From the NCBI GenBank assembly GCA_019828595.1, contig JAHQRK010000035.1, positions 248,001 to 312,000 on the forward strand: DNA of 64,000 nucleotides, given 5' to 3'. The notes below the pieces were generated by a model. It did no database searches, had not been told where the DNA came from, and saw only the letters and a program-made list of their open reading frames with translations. Position 1 is the first letter of the stretch, and every line of letters begins with the position of its first letter. The position numbers and the translations under genes were made by a program. The stretch comes from Aphanomyces cochlioides (Eukaryota > Oomycota > Saprolegniomycetes > Saprolegniales > Verrucalvaceae). Shown one piece after another: positions 34,463 to 46,106 of the stretch.

Positions 34463-35896
34463 CGGACTTTCTGGAAATGGAAAACTGATAGACCGGTCCC
34501 AACCTCACATTCGGACCGGTTCAAAAAAAATATTTTTATTCAAAATAAAATCAATTCAAATCAGCTCATCATTATTTATCGGAATTATAATTATTTTTTC
34601 GAATTTTGGAATTTTTTTGCTGCATCAAAGGACTCAAGATACTGCCGTCGTCCCCCGAAGACAACAACGACCGAAAATGCAGCGGCTTCTCCTCACGGTA
34701 CTGGTACAATCAAGTGATGATTCTGACGTTCCCCTTGCGATTTTGAAGAAGTGAAGGGTTTCACACGCTTAGTCCAATAGTCGCCAGCGTGGTTGACATT
34801 GTAGCACGGTGTATATAAAACAAAATGGACGGTGGGGGCATGAATGGCGGGGGGGGGGGGTTCTCCACAATCAGTGGCGCATGACAGAGTCGTTCAACCT
34901 TATAGCGAGTTGTCTGTTTCTCTTCGTAGAAGCCCCGGAATGCCCCTTCGGACTGTGCGACACTTGCAACAAAAGGGGGGAAACCTACTGTGTACACTGT
35001 AATTGCCGTCGTCGAGAGGGGGCGGCCTGCACCAACGAAACAAAAAATCCTACAGCCTGGATGGGTACGTACAGCTTGTATTCCTTATGGCGCTGGAACA
35101 GACTTCCACGAATCGATTCTGGGTGCAAAATGTACCTCTGTTGCTTGCATTTGTATGGTTGACGTTCCCTTTCCAACAGTGTGCAAGTCGTGGAGAATGT
35201 ACAGTGCACATTGTGATGAGGAGCCATTGGTGCGACAAGTTTGACTCGTCAATGAATCGTCCACGCCACTTCGTCAGAGGCAATTTGATTCATTCGGGGG
35301 CGAATACGCTTCGTACGCAGTACTATTATACTAGTAGTACACTGCAGAGAACAAGGTGAACGGAGGCTGGTGGTACTTTGTCCACTGTCAACTCTGTCTG
35401 GCTGCAATATGCAACCTGCTAACGACCCCCCCCCGCCGCCGCTAATCGTCATAAAGAAGTGCGTCGATACATACGAGACTGTCCTCTGTAGTTAATCCAT
35501 GCCTTTCTCGTCAGACGTGACGGCTTGGACGAGATACACTTCACCAAACGTGGTCTTGTACACTGTAGTATTTGTCAACCCCCTTCAACCCGTCGGTCTC
35601 TCTAAACGCTTTCTTGGGTGTCCAATGCTCTCCTTTTGATGCTACCAGGTATCGCCTCTTCCTTCTATCTCCAAAAGCATCGAGCATTCCTCTATGTAGC
35701 AAGTCACCATGAGCCAAAGCTGCCGACCGTCCACGAAGTGTCGAAACTCGATTTGCTCCACTTTACGTAAAGTGCCGTGTACAGTGTTTGAAACCCCTAA
35801 ACCCCTACACCCCTTGCCTTGTTAAACCCTTATGCCAATAAAACCCCTTCACCCCCAAGAGAAGGAGAGTGAGCCAATTCTTGACTCTCGTTCACG
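34463..35896. other. Divergent intergenic region between the ETFRF1-like and two-BED genes
   Basis: AT-rich near 34510-34620, with a G13 run at about 34847 and a C8 run near 35427. 35785-35865 carries tracts of AAACCCCTACACCCC type. The overlapping open frames at 34760-35360 on both strands have no recognisable similarity and are not supported as genes. Confidence 0.4.
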
Positions 35897-38326
35897 ATGG
35901 GAAGAATCGAAACGATTCCATTGCACTCGACCAAACATGGCGAGCTGAGAGTGTTCAAGTTGAAAAACATCTCGAGGCCTGAGATCTGGGCGCATGCTAG
36001 TCTCGTCGCGCCAGGGCTGCACGTCTTGGAATGCTCTTCGAAAGAAGCGCTGCAGTTTTACTGCCATCTTTGCGACGACTGTTTTCCCCACGACGCGACG
36101 CGCCTCCAGAATCTCCATCGACACATGAAATCCAAGCATTTGGCGGAAATCCAACAAGCCAGTCAACGTACCGCAACGAGTGCAGACAACGGAACGCTCA
36201 AGCGAAAAGCACCAACACCCACCACTTTGTCCGAATCGTTCGACGATCCCAAACGACAATATTTTCGCGCGCAACGCTTTTGCGACTCGAACCCGGTCCT
36301 CCCGCTCGCCAACCACAATGGAGCGGTCCACGTGACAGTATTCCACTCACGGAAACACGGCCCCATCTCACTCTTCAAGGTCAAACACATCAACCGACCT
36401 GAAATCTGGATGTACGTCAGCTTGGTTGCACCACAAGACGTCCAGCCCCCACCTGCAGGATGGACTTCTCGAGACGCGACACATTTCTACTGCCATCTCT
36501 GCGACGACTGTTTCCCCCACGACTATGTCCGATCGCAGAATCTCCACCGCCACGTCAAGAACAAGCACCGCTCGGACGTCGAATCGTACATGAAGAAACT
36601 CTTGAAGACGACCGACAAGATGAAATCCTCTCAGGAAGCTGCCGCTGCAAAGCAAGCGCTTCCTTCTCTCCCACCTGTCGACCCCAAGCAGACCAAACAG
36701 TGCGAAGTGCTCCTCGCTGAATGGCTCGCGACCTCTCAACGACCTCTTGACCTCGTGGACGACATTCTCTTCCGTCAATTCATCGCCGCCGTTGCAAAAA
36801 CCAACGGCCAGTTCACTCTCCCGTCCCGCACGCATGTCGAAGCCCAAGTGGACGAACTCTACCTCGCTCAACGCCGCGCCGTCGCCGCTGCACTCGCCGA
36901 CAAATGCTCCTCCTTCAGTCTCTCCAGCCAAGTCGTCGTCCTGGCCGACGCTCCGTACCTCGCATGGACTCTGCATTATTTGACCCCTTCCTTCGACTGG
37001 ATCCACGTGACGCTTGCGCATGACGCTCTGCCGCTCCATGAGCGTCCTTCCGTCGACTGGCTTTCTCGCAGTCTCACGAATCTTCTACACGACTGGAATC
37101 TCCCCATGCATCAACTAGCGCTCGTCGTCTCGGACATGGATCTCCGTGAGCTTCCCGTGCGATCCCTCGGCTGTCTAGGTCGTCTCTTTGACGCTGTACT
37201 TGCGATCTTCCTCGGCGATCCATCTCCATCGACTTGGCCAGAAGAAAGACCGACAGAATCGAAGCGCGGCGCAATGTACCGTCTCGATCCGCTCCACTTT
37301 ATGGACATGTCGAGGCAATCGACGGACACGTCCATGGCCATTCGCCGTCTTGTGCAGCGGCTCGCTGGTCTCTCCGAGTATTTCGACGCAAATCTTCCAG
37401 CGCGCCGCTCCCTCGATCGATTTCTCCATCATGCTTCCACACATCCTTTTCCATTTCCACCGCCAGTTGAATGTCCCCGTCATTGGCAGTCACTTTATCA
37501 ATTGCTCCATGGATGGCACCACCAGCGAGCGGCCTTCCAAGCGTACGTGGCGTCGTCGTCGACGGATTCGCGCGTCCAGGACCTCTCGGACGTCGAATGG
37601 GGCTTGCTCGAAGGCTTTCTCGTCCTCCTCGAGCCATCGCTTCAACTCGCATCCATGATCTTTGCGCCTATGAAACCATCCGCGCCCATTCTCTTTTCCG
37701 TCTTGAAGCTGTTTGTCCAAGATGTCGGGTCCTCGGCGTTCTTCCATGCACGAGGATTGACGCCGCTTGTGCCAGAAGCTGCCGTCCATCTCGATGCATG
37801 CCGTGCAACACTGCATGCTATCTTTGCCAAGTTCATGGAAGACCAAGCTGCATCGCTTTTATGGACCAGCTCGCTCCATCCCAGCGTCGCCGCCACGTTG
37901 GCGCATTGCACTCCGGACGAGAAACATCAAGTCAAGCAGCGTCTGCTTGCGGAATGCCCCGCGCCCAAGAGTGGGCTCAAATATATGCAGCAAGCACTGG
38001 GAGATATGCCGCGTGGACCGGATGCAGCTACCCAACTCGACCAGGAGCTGCAGACGTACTTTGGCACAGTCGCTGGTGGCATGGAAGATCCATTGCAGTG
38101 GTGGCGGGCAAACCATGCTGTGTTTCCTCGGCTTGCGATTCTTGCGAGGAAATGGCTGAGTGCTTGGCCCACGTCAGAGTTTGAATCGCCCTCTCCTCGA
38201 CCAGCCGTCCCGACGACGCCATTGTCGGCAGAAATGATCCATCGCATGGCTTTTCTTCGCGCCACCCCAACAATAACAGCAGCACCCACGACAACTGCAT
38301 CGACGTCAGATATGTTTATTGTATAA
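35897..38326 (+). CDS. hAT-transposase-derived protein with two BED zinc fingers
   Basis: An uninterrupted 809-aa frame with host-like GC-rich codon use. Two BED-type fingers are arranged in tandem: YCHLCDDCFPHDATRLQNLH (about residues 55-80) and YCHLCDDCFPHDYVRSQNLH (about 196-220). Each is preceded by a related block (RPEIWAHASLVAP and RPEIWMYVSLVAP), so the N-terminal unit was duplicated. A degraded RNase-H-like region follows. Near residue 733 is the hAT C-terminal dimerisation motif (DPLQWWRANHAVFPRLAILA). No terminal inverted repeats or 8-bp target duplication are seen. The intact frame, with no stops, suggests domestication as a DNA-binding protein rather than an active transposon. The role is unknown. 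Confidence 0.75.
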   Translation: MGRIETIPLHSTKHGELRVFKLKNISRPEIWAHASLVAPGLHVLECSSKEALQFYCHLCDDCFPHDATRLQNLHRHMKSKHLAEIQQASQRTATSADNGTLKRKAPTPTTLSESFDDPKRQYFRAQRFCDSNPVLPLANHNGAVHVTVFHSRKHGPISLFKVKHINRPEIWMYVSLVAPQDVQPPPAGWTSRDATHFYCHLCDDCFPHDYVRSQNLHRHVKNKHRSDVESYMKKLLKTTDKMKSSQEAAAAKQALPSLPPVDPKQTKQCEVLLAEWLATSQRPLDLVDDILFRQFIAAVAKTNGQFTLPSRTHVEAQVDELYLAQRRAVAAALADKCSSFSLSSQVVVLADAPYLAWTLHYLTPSFDWIHVTLAHDALPLHERPSVDWLSRSLTNLLHDWNLPMHQLALVVSDMDLRELPVRSLGCLGRLFDAVLAIFLGDPSPSTWPEERPTESKRGAMYRLDPLHFMDMSRQSTDTSMAIRRLVQRLAGLSEYFDANLPARRSLDRFLHHASTHPFPFPPPVECPRHWQSLYQLLHGWHHQRAAFQAYVASSSTDSRVQDLSDVEWGLLEGFLVLLEPSLQLASMIFAPMKPSAPILFSVLKLFVQDVGSSAFFHARGLTPLVPEAAVHLDACRATLHAIFAKFMEDQAASLLWTSSLHPSVAATLAHCTPDEKHQVKQRLLAECPAPKSGLKYMQQALGDMPRGPDAATQLDQELQTYFGTVAGGMEDPLQWWRANHAVFPRLAILARKWLSAWPTSEFESPSPRPAVPTTPLSAEMIHRMAFLRATPTITAAPTTTASTSDMFIV

Positions 38327-38361
38327 CGAGCTTGTCGAATATGGAGTGCTCCTGGAGACGT

Positions 38362-38604
38362 CTAGTTGAACGCCCGCACAGCCGCTGCGGCGAGAAAAGT
38401 GGCGCCAAATCCCATGAGCCATCGCCGATGTCCAACTTGTGAGGGTGGGACTTTCGAGAGCTCATGGAAAGCGTATCCTGCGACTCCAAGACAAGTGACG
38501 GTCCCCGTGACGCGACATCTACGTAGAAAGAGGTCAGGCTGCAGCACAGACTCCATCTTGACTCACTCGAGACAGTCTTCCTTCACCTTCTTGGACGATT
38601 CCAT
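38362..38604 (-). CDS. Small membrane protein, DMAC1/DUF4536-like
   Basis: Exons 38604-38567 and 38518-38362 (48-nt intron) give 64 aa: MESSKKVKEDCLE joined to CRVTGTVTCLGVAGYAFHEL. The D-C-x2-C-R-x2-G motif followed by two short hydrophobic helices (GTVTCLGVAGYAF; LMGFGATFLAAAAVRAF) fits the DUF4536 family, which includes the complex I assembly factor DMAC1. A mitochondrial inner-membrane location is inferred from the family. Without splicing, the ORF would lack the first Cys of the motif, which supports the intron. The stop is 35 bp from the convergent two-BED gene. Confidence 0.65.
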
Positions 38605-38866
38605 GATGGAATTACCTAACAAGCACGTCAAATTTTGGATATTTATTTATAGAGGATTATCGAACATATAAGTATCAGAGATGACAGGACAGATGAAATA
38701 TACAGGAGACATTTGATATGTTTCGAGGGGTTTATGTATTTCTAGAGGTTTTCTCACTCATTTATCAATTTGCAGGGTATCAAGCACGTCCTTTTTTTCA
38801 GTTTGGCCAAGAAGCGCGCAAATTGATCAGCCCTTTCTCTCTCTCTCTCTGCCGACTCGTTCTGCC
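38605..38866. promoter_or_regulatory. Short bidirectional promoter region
   Basis: 262 bp between the divergent starts of the DMAC1-like and PH-ankyrin genes. It includes a CT-dinucleotide run at about 38836-38850 just upstream of the plus-strand ATG. No other motif was recognised. Confidence 0.45.
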
Positions 38867-41800
38867 ATGACGACACCATCTCTCCGTGAAAAAGAGCGCC
38901 ACATCAACTGGGATATCGTTGGTATGTTTGCTTTACATGCTCGTTTCATAGTGAACTTATTCTAGCGCGCGAACTGAAAAGTCCACTTGGAAGCTTCCAT
39001 GAAGACTTACTGCAAGCTTTGCAACCGTCGTTCATGGAGCTTGCGGCCAAGAACAGTATGATTTTGGCAGATCAATTGCAGCATTTTGTAGGACGACACT
39101 TTCCATCGGCGAACGCAACGTATCCGCGCCGAATTCTTGAACAGATCCAGCACATGCGGATGGAAGTCCCGACAGACCAAGACGCTTTTTTGAAACAGTC
39201 CAGCGTGATCTCGAACCAGTATATATCATTCCTCGAACTCAAGACGGCACTCCTTATGCCAGCCATGATCTCTCAACGTCTAGCAAAACATGACCCACAT
39301 GCGTTGATGCCAACGCTTCAGATCCCAATTCCTCGATACGACTTGCCACGAAGTCCAATGCAGATCCCAGAATATGCCCGCAAGATAGAACGACCGCGTG
39401 AATTCCGCGCCAATGTGCACAAACGATCGCGGAAATGGCTGGCAGGTCCATCTCGGCCACGAATCTTGATCATCAAAGAAGATATGGTGGAGCTATTTCA
39501 AAAGAACGAGAAGAAAGCAAACAAAACGATTACCATCGACAAGATCGAATCTCTCTCTGCATCCAACCTCGAATTCACAGTGCACGTTAAAGGTGGCGAT
39601 TCCCTCGTACTCACTTGCGATACTGTGGGCACTGTACGAGAATGTGTACGTCTATTGGCACTCCTTCAGCTCATTGTATCATCGATTCCGTAGGTCTCTG
39701 AGCTTGCAACACACTGTCTTGTTCATGCCCTTGATACAGGACAGCCGACATCTGAAACAATCAAGTTGATCGCTTGTGGGGCACACGTGACCGGTGGCCC
39801 AATGCGTCTTCCACCTACGTTCCAGAGGACTAATGCGTTGTCATTTCCAACAAGCTTACTTGGGCTCGCGTATATAGCAGACGAGAAGAGTCGACTAGGT
39901 CGCCAAGACAACACTACACACGTCCAAGCTCTGCTCAAAGCTGGTGCACCCGAAGCTCATCTTCTGCATTGGCCATTTGCCTGCACTTATTTTCTGCGCA
40001 AGTCACCACTCAGCCGAAATATCCTCGACTACTTTCTCCAGTTGAGACTACCGCTGAATACGGCCGCAGACGATGCGCCAGCCATGTCGCTTTTGCAGTA
40101 CTTATGCCTCATGCGCAATGTGTCGACCATCGAACGCTTTGTCCAACATATTTCCCACGCCGAGCTCACCAAGTGCCTCAAATATGTCAATGGCGCTGGT
40201 GACACAGCTCTTCACCTCGCTGTCAAGCTCGATACAGACCTAGAAGACGCTGAACTCGTTGCTTCACTGCTTATCCAAGCTGCTGCACCGAAAGAGCCGT
40301 CATCGTCGACATTTGAAGAAACTTCATGGGTTGATGCTTATGATGGGTCTGGGGACTCTGTCCTTCTATGTGCGCTCAAAGCAAAGATGTGGAAGACGGC
40401 AGATCTTTTGCTCAGCCATCTGCATGCGTCCCCAATGCGTACTGACAAAATGGTAAATCGTCTTGTCCATGTTATCTGACGCATATTGCAGGGTCGAACT
40501 GCTGTCCATGTCGCTCTAATGCTCGACGCGCCATTTCCGCTCCAGTGTCGTCTTATTCGAGCATGTCATTCCAAGCGGCAGCTCCATGGACTAGATCTTC
40601 GAGATGCTGACGGCAAAACACCAATATCGATAGCAATCGAAACTCACAATGAAGCCGCAGTCGTACGACTGCTTGAATGTGGCGCACAACCTGGTGAAAC
40701 GCCACTGCATGTTGCGATCAAAACTGGCCTGCCAACAGCTGCCGCTGCTCTGGTCCAGCATGGTGCAGCTTGGAATGCGCTTGATGGAAATGGCTCGTCA
40801 CCACTCTCGCTGGCTCTTCGATATGGTTTGTACGCTCTTGCCTATGACCTCATCCAAGTCATGGCTGGTGAAAGTGTCGAGTGGATTGACCCCCATGTCG
40901 GTGACAGTCTTGTTGGGTTGGCACTCAAAGCTGGTGAACTTGAGTTGGCCGCACTCCTTTTGGACTTGTGCCCAGCTGATATCGCTCATGCGCGAACGTT
41001 GGAGACGCCACTGCATCATGTGATGAAATTGCGTGAATGGCTCGACTTTGTGGAGCCCAAAGCGACGAAGAAACCTGGCAAGATGCACCGCTCGCGCTTC
41101 AAGAGCAAAAGTGATGGCGATCTCTCGACGCTTCTCGTGGGCGACTGGATATCGCAGTCGCCACATGACATGCATCTATTTGTCCAACGCGTTCTCGACG
41201 GCATGCTTTTGGGTATTCTCAAACGCGTCTCCCCTCGGATCTCAGTCCTTTGCCCTCGTCGAGGTTTGTCCATCTCTTGAGCGTCTTGACTTGCCGAAAT
41301 GCATTCTCTAGATCCAAGCATCGAACCGGTGATTTACCATCTCGTCAACACCAACGACTGTATGACTGACGACCAAGTGGATGCCTTTACGCCTTTGCAT
41401 GCTGCCGCTCGTGGCGCTCTGTCAACTAACCACATCCTTCGATGGATGTTGCTGCATATTGCTGATCTCCCAGTGTCTGAAACAATTGGCGTGGCCGTCG
41501 GTCCTCTTGGCGACTCTCCCCTTCATGACGCCATTACTTCGCTGTCAAGTCAAAATGCGCTGGATCTGCTCGAGTGTCTGACAGGTCGAGAGAATGCTGA
41601 TGCTGTTGTGAACGCAGTTCGAACGGACCAAGCAAGTGCGCTCCACTTGGCGTGCGAGAATCCCAAGACGAAGCTCATGCAGTCCGTCATTGCCAAGCTC
41701 TTGGCTCTTGGTGCGTACACTGAAGGCTGGAACAGTATCGGCCAAACTCCGCTACATGTTGCCATCGAGCATGGGGCGGACGCCTCCGTCATTGAACTTC

Positions 41801-42694
41801 TCTGTTCGAACGGATGCGATCTGAATGCCCGCACTGAAGATGGCCGCACGCCACTTATGGTTGCTCTCCGCGCCAACAATGACACCGCATTTGTCAAGCT
41901 CATGCAGCTTGGCGCAAATAGGAAGGCTGTCGTGCCAATTACGCGCCTCAATCTGTCTCAACTGGCGGCTGCGATGGAAACTATCCACCCTGTCATTGCA
42001 AATCTGCTGGATCGGCCACAAAGACCAAGCATTGCCGCCAACGAAGCGCTCATTGTGCAGCCGCAACAAAGTGGTGATCAAGAGATGGAACTTCGCTGCA
42101 GCGTCGCCATCCAAGAAGAGATGGAACTACCAGAATTGCCATCCCCTCCTTCAAAAGCCGCGTGTCCTGAAGACGAGCCCAGCGTCGCGCAACCTCTCAC
42201 CGACAAATTTTGGTCCAAGCCCATCGATCAACACCTCGACCATACGTTGCTCGCTCGACTGAAAGAAGAAGAGAAAGCGACGTTGCAGCTCGTTGCACTG
42301 GAAGCCAAGCATCAAGCTCGGGAATGGCTTCTGAAGCGCGTCGGAAAACAAAAGCTCCTCGCCGATTCACTCTTGATCCGACAACAGTACTTTGCTCAAC
42401 ATGGCCGTGATTTGGATGCCGTCCATGCGACGGCTCAAGCTGAAAAGGTGCGACAAATGACTGGGAATTTCGTCTTTGATGCATTGATTGTAGCTCTTCG
42501 TGGAACGTCACATGGCGGAAATGGTCGCCGAAGCCCGCTTGGAAATTGAACGCGAGAAGCAACTGCTCTTGTATGAAGCCATGCGATTCAAAGACCATGC
42601 GTCGTCGACATCGACGTTTTTTGAAACTTTCATCAGCGACTCGTCCTCCAGCGTCGAACTCACGGATTTTGAACCGAGGAAAACACTGTGCTAA
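38867..42694 (+). CDS. PH-domain and ankyrin-repeat protein
   Basis: Six exons (38867-38921, 38966-39675, 39745-40452, 40492-41263, 41312-42447, 42494-42694), all GT-AG, with introns of 39-69 nt, give 1193 aa. The N-terminal about 180 residues are helical and unrecognised. A PH-like fold follows (about 185-255: ILIIKEDMVELFQKNEKK and ITIDKIESLSASNLEFTV). Then come several blocks of ankyrin repeats (for example GDTALHLAVKL, GETPLHVAIKTGLPTAAAAL, FTPLHAAARGAL, GQTPLHVAIEHGADASVIEL, GRTPLMVALRANND). A charged C-terminal coiled coil closes the protein (VERHMAEMVAEARLEIEREK). It is probably a membrane-phosphoinositide or protein scaffold; partners are unknown. The splice at 39676 is the least certain; skipping it leaves a TAG in frame. 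Confidence 0.78.
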
Positions 42695-42721
42695 CCTCAA
42701 TGTTATTTATTCAACGGTACC

Positions 42722-44647
42722 TCAAGCAACAAAGGATGTTGGCGCATCACCAACGCCGCCAGCATGCGCATGAACAGCTTGAGCAACCTTGAGTGCCAAC
42801 TCATTCGCACTTTCTTCCGTCTGCGCTTCAGCGTACACGCGAACCGCGTCTTCCGTGCCAGATGGCCGAACAAAAGCACGAGCTTTTGGACCAGCTGCAG
42901 CAACCAAAGCATCGATGGCGTCTTTGAGAGATTCTGGGGCAGTACATGCCGTTTCGTCTTCAGTCGTCTTGACCACAGTGCGATCGGCAATCTTCACTTT
43001 GGTTTGGCGACTGGGCAAGTCCACGTAAATGTCATTCCATGTCGAGATAGTCCAGTCTTTCTGGATAAGGAGAACTTCGGCAAATAAAAAGTCGCTCAAC
43101 GCATCGCCCACAGCTTGGTTGATCATTTGGTGCGCGGCCAAGAGATGGGTTAATGCAACCTTCTTCTTTTCATCTGTCAAGCTGCCTTCGAGCTTGTGCA
43201 AGCGATCGACGACGTGGTCCTTGATCATGACGGTACCATGACCGTTCGCTTCAAAATAGATACCAATGTCGTAGTCTTGGGCCTTGTGGTGGCAATACTT
43301 GACACCCGTCTTGGCCAAACCGACTTGAATCTTCTTCGAGGCAAGGTAGGCGCCGGCACCACCGTTTGCATAGGCAGTCTGGACGACTCCCAACGAAATT
43401 TCCGACGACAAATCGAGCACACGCAACTTTTCAGCAAAGAAATCGGCAAAGAGGCAAGCAATCTTGTCACCGTCAAGGAGATGCCAGTTGCCTTGGTCGT
43501 CGAAATAATGGAAGACGAGACGATCGGCGTCGCCATCCAAACTGCAAGAGCGCTTGCCACTAGGAAATAGGAATAAGTCAGGTATACATATTGATGAAGT
43601 ACCGGTCAGCATCACGGGAAAATCCAGCAGGGTGCTTGCGACCCTTTTGAACGTGCTCAGCACCACACTCGTGGTTCAAAATACCATCCGCAGGGGCGTT
43701 GCGAATTTCAATGTGGAGAAGATCTCCCAATTCCTTGGCCAATTTGGTCAATTGGAGTGCACCAACACCATGGGCACAATCGACGTACAGAGGTGTGCGG
43801 AGTTCCAATTTCTAGCACAGCCATCAGTGAAGATTCCAACATGATAGGTTACCTTGGGGTCAATACCGTTGGTGAGCTGCTTGAAGGCATCAACAAGCAT
43901 GTTGTAGTATCCAGCTTCCGATGCCCAGTCACCCTTGTTGTATTGCTCGAAGTTCCACTACCCACAACGTCAGGACGAGATTTTTGGTTCTAAGTTACCA
44001 TGCGGACAAGATGGTGCAATTGTGGGGTCGTTTGAAGACCAAAGTCCAAAACATTGCCACCCATCAGCAAAGCACCTTCACGAGCCAATTCGGACAAATG
44101 CTATAACAAATGATTAGTACACGGTTGTGGTGATCGGTCAGGACGTTACCTCACTTGACACGCGAGTGTCTTTAGCAATAAAAACGTTCCCAGTTTGATC
44201 GAGATCGATCTTCTCGGCACGAACAATGCTGTCCAAGACTTCGACGACCTTTTCGGTGGTCGCATTTGCCAATTGTTGCGCATACTTTTCCCAAGATTGG
44301 GTCAACATACCTCCATCAGGATCAACAAGTTTCACGCCGTTGTCTGGTGCCGCATTGTGGGACGCAGTTACCATCAAACCTGTGATCTTGTGTTCCTTTT
44401 TCGAGCGAAGCACAGCAAGCATGCCCATTCGATGGAACGTAGATCCGAGGATATCGGCATTGTCACGGAAGCCTGCCGTGCCGTACGCAAGGACTTTGTT
44501 TGCCAGAGCAGTTGGCTTGGCGTGCTTGGGCAATTCATCCATCAAACGAGGAATCTTCTCCAAGACGCTGGAAGGCGTGCTAGTAGCAGCAGCAACAGGG
44601 GCGGCGGGAGGCGGAACGGAAGTCGTAGAAGGGACAGGCGCACTCAT
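42722..44647 (-). CDS. AGM1: Phosphoacetylglucosamine mutase
   Basis: Converts GlcNAc-6-phosphate to GlcNAc-1-phosphate for UDP-GlcNAc, the precursor for chitin-like wall polymers and N-glycans. Five exons (44647-44150, 44100-43999, 43957-43853, 43811-43603, 43559-42722) with 41-49-nt GT-AG introns give 583 aa, close to the usual 540-560 plus a Pro/Ala/Thr-rich N-terminal extension. Motifs: YGTAGFR, the catalytic serine loop GLMVTASHNA, the Mg-binding loop SLDGDADRLVF, FEANGHGTV (the sugar-binding motif diagnostic of this mutase), and the phosphate loop RPSGTEDAVRVYAEA. All are intact. It acts in the cytosol. The stop lies 27 bp from the convergent PH-ankyrin stop, and its start is 245 bp from the coiled-coil gene. 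Confidence 0.92.
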
Positions 44648-44892
44648 GCTCTCTTCTTCCGTCGAAATGAAAAGTGAGGCATAAAGATTACTTCGAGCGT
44701 TGCACATTTAATTAAATTAAGCGATTTCTTATACAAATTATAAGTATAAATAGAATATTTTAAAATTATTATTTCGCGCACTATTATTTTACCTCGAATC
44801 TAAATTTTATCTTAAATTTTGTATTGAATAAAATAAAAAATGCAAAAGGACTCAGACGGTACAGCTGATTGGCCCATCTCGAAATTTTGGAT
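44648..44892. promoter_or_regulatory. AT-rich bidirectional promoter region
   Basis: 245 bp between the divergent mutase and coiled-coil genes. 44700-44840 is almost pure A/T. No specific motif is claimed. Confidence 0.4.
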
Positions 44893-46093
44893 ATGGAAAG
44901 CACACCTCCTAGCGCGCAATGGACTCGCGGTCGTCCATCCTTTCCCGCTGTGCGGCGTGAAGAAAGCAAGAGCAAGCCAAATTCATTGTCTCAATGGAAG
45001 CAATTGCGTCAAACTGTGTCAGAGCACCAAGCTACGCGTGAAGAGAAAGTCCGAATTAGCCATTTGTGTGCTGAAGACAAGCAAAAGGTTGCCAAATTGA
45101 TCCGCCAGTTGATGAAAGTTGGCAATGACAACGAACAAATGAAGAAAACGATTGATGAGGCCAATGCCCAGCGAGCTCAGCTTGATGCAGACAAGACAGG
45201 TTATCCGACTGTGATGTGGATTGTCGGTTCAATGTATCTTATCTAGAACTTCAAGCTCAATTGACTCAAGCTCTCGATACGCTTAAGACGTACCAACATA
45301 GAATCCATACGCTACAAGCTCAAAGAAGTGCAGAACAAGCACAACTTGCATCGACTCAAGCAGCACTTTCGGACCACATGGATCTCGTCGATCGATTGAA
45401 AAGGCAAGCCAGTGAAGAGCGCCAAGAATTGCAAGTGAGGCAGTTGAATCGGGAGGACAATCTTGAAGATGAAATGAACCGACTTCGCATAAAAATGGAG
45501 ACTCTGCAGGAAGAACTCATGATTGAAAAACATCACCGCACTATGTTGGAAGCACAATTGCTGGAAGAGGTATTTCAATACCGTCATGCTATATCTGACA
45601 CAAAACTTACAGAAGGAAAAATCTCTGGATGTTTCGTCCATTTTTGACGCGACAACAAACAACAAAGTGCGAAGTATCGTCGAAGGATGGAAACGTCGAC
45701 TGGATGCGGCCTTGGAAGAACCTGAAGTCACTAGCTGTGGAACCCAAACCGATGCACTGGATAACAAGTCCGTGGGTATTCAATGTTTCGTCGACAATAA
45801 TTCTGTGGGAGTTCAATGCGACGTCCAAGTTGAAAATCAACCTCGCGAGTTGTTACGACCAAGGCGGCGATCAGTTGAGATGATGGCGTCGTCAATTGTT
45901 GACAGCGAGTATGGCCTTGACGAATATCATGATTAACACCAGTTTTAGGTTCTATGATACGTCACTTTTGGATCTCGTGAATGCGATGGAAGCCGAGAGA
46001 ATGCACGACGATTATAGCCGTGAATCCCATGGACCTCTATCTCCTTCGGAGATCATTGATGAGGATGTGCATGCAATTCTCAATGGCTCGTAA
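44893..46093 (+). CDS. Coiled-coil protein, unrecognised
   Basis: Exons 44893-45199, 45247-45569, 45613-45908 and 45949-46093, with GT-AG introns of 47, 43 and 40 nt, give 356 aa. Residues about 30-235 are a nearly continuous heptad-rich coiled coil (KVAKLIRQLMKVGNDNEQMK; LEDEMNRLRIKMETLQEEL). A short repeat follows (SCGTQTDAL, SVGIQCFV, SVGVQCDV), then an acidic tail (SPSEIIDEDVHAILNGS). It is probably a structural or cytoskeletal (perhaps centrosomal or ciliary) protein, but no family was identified. The third intron is supported because reading through gives a stop after five codons while splicing adds a coherent tail. The stop is 13 bp from the convergent nuclease gene. Confidence 0.68.
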
Positions 46094-46106
46094 AAAGCTC
46101 AACTTC

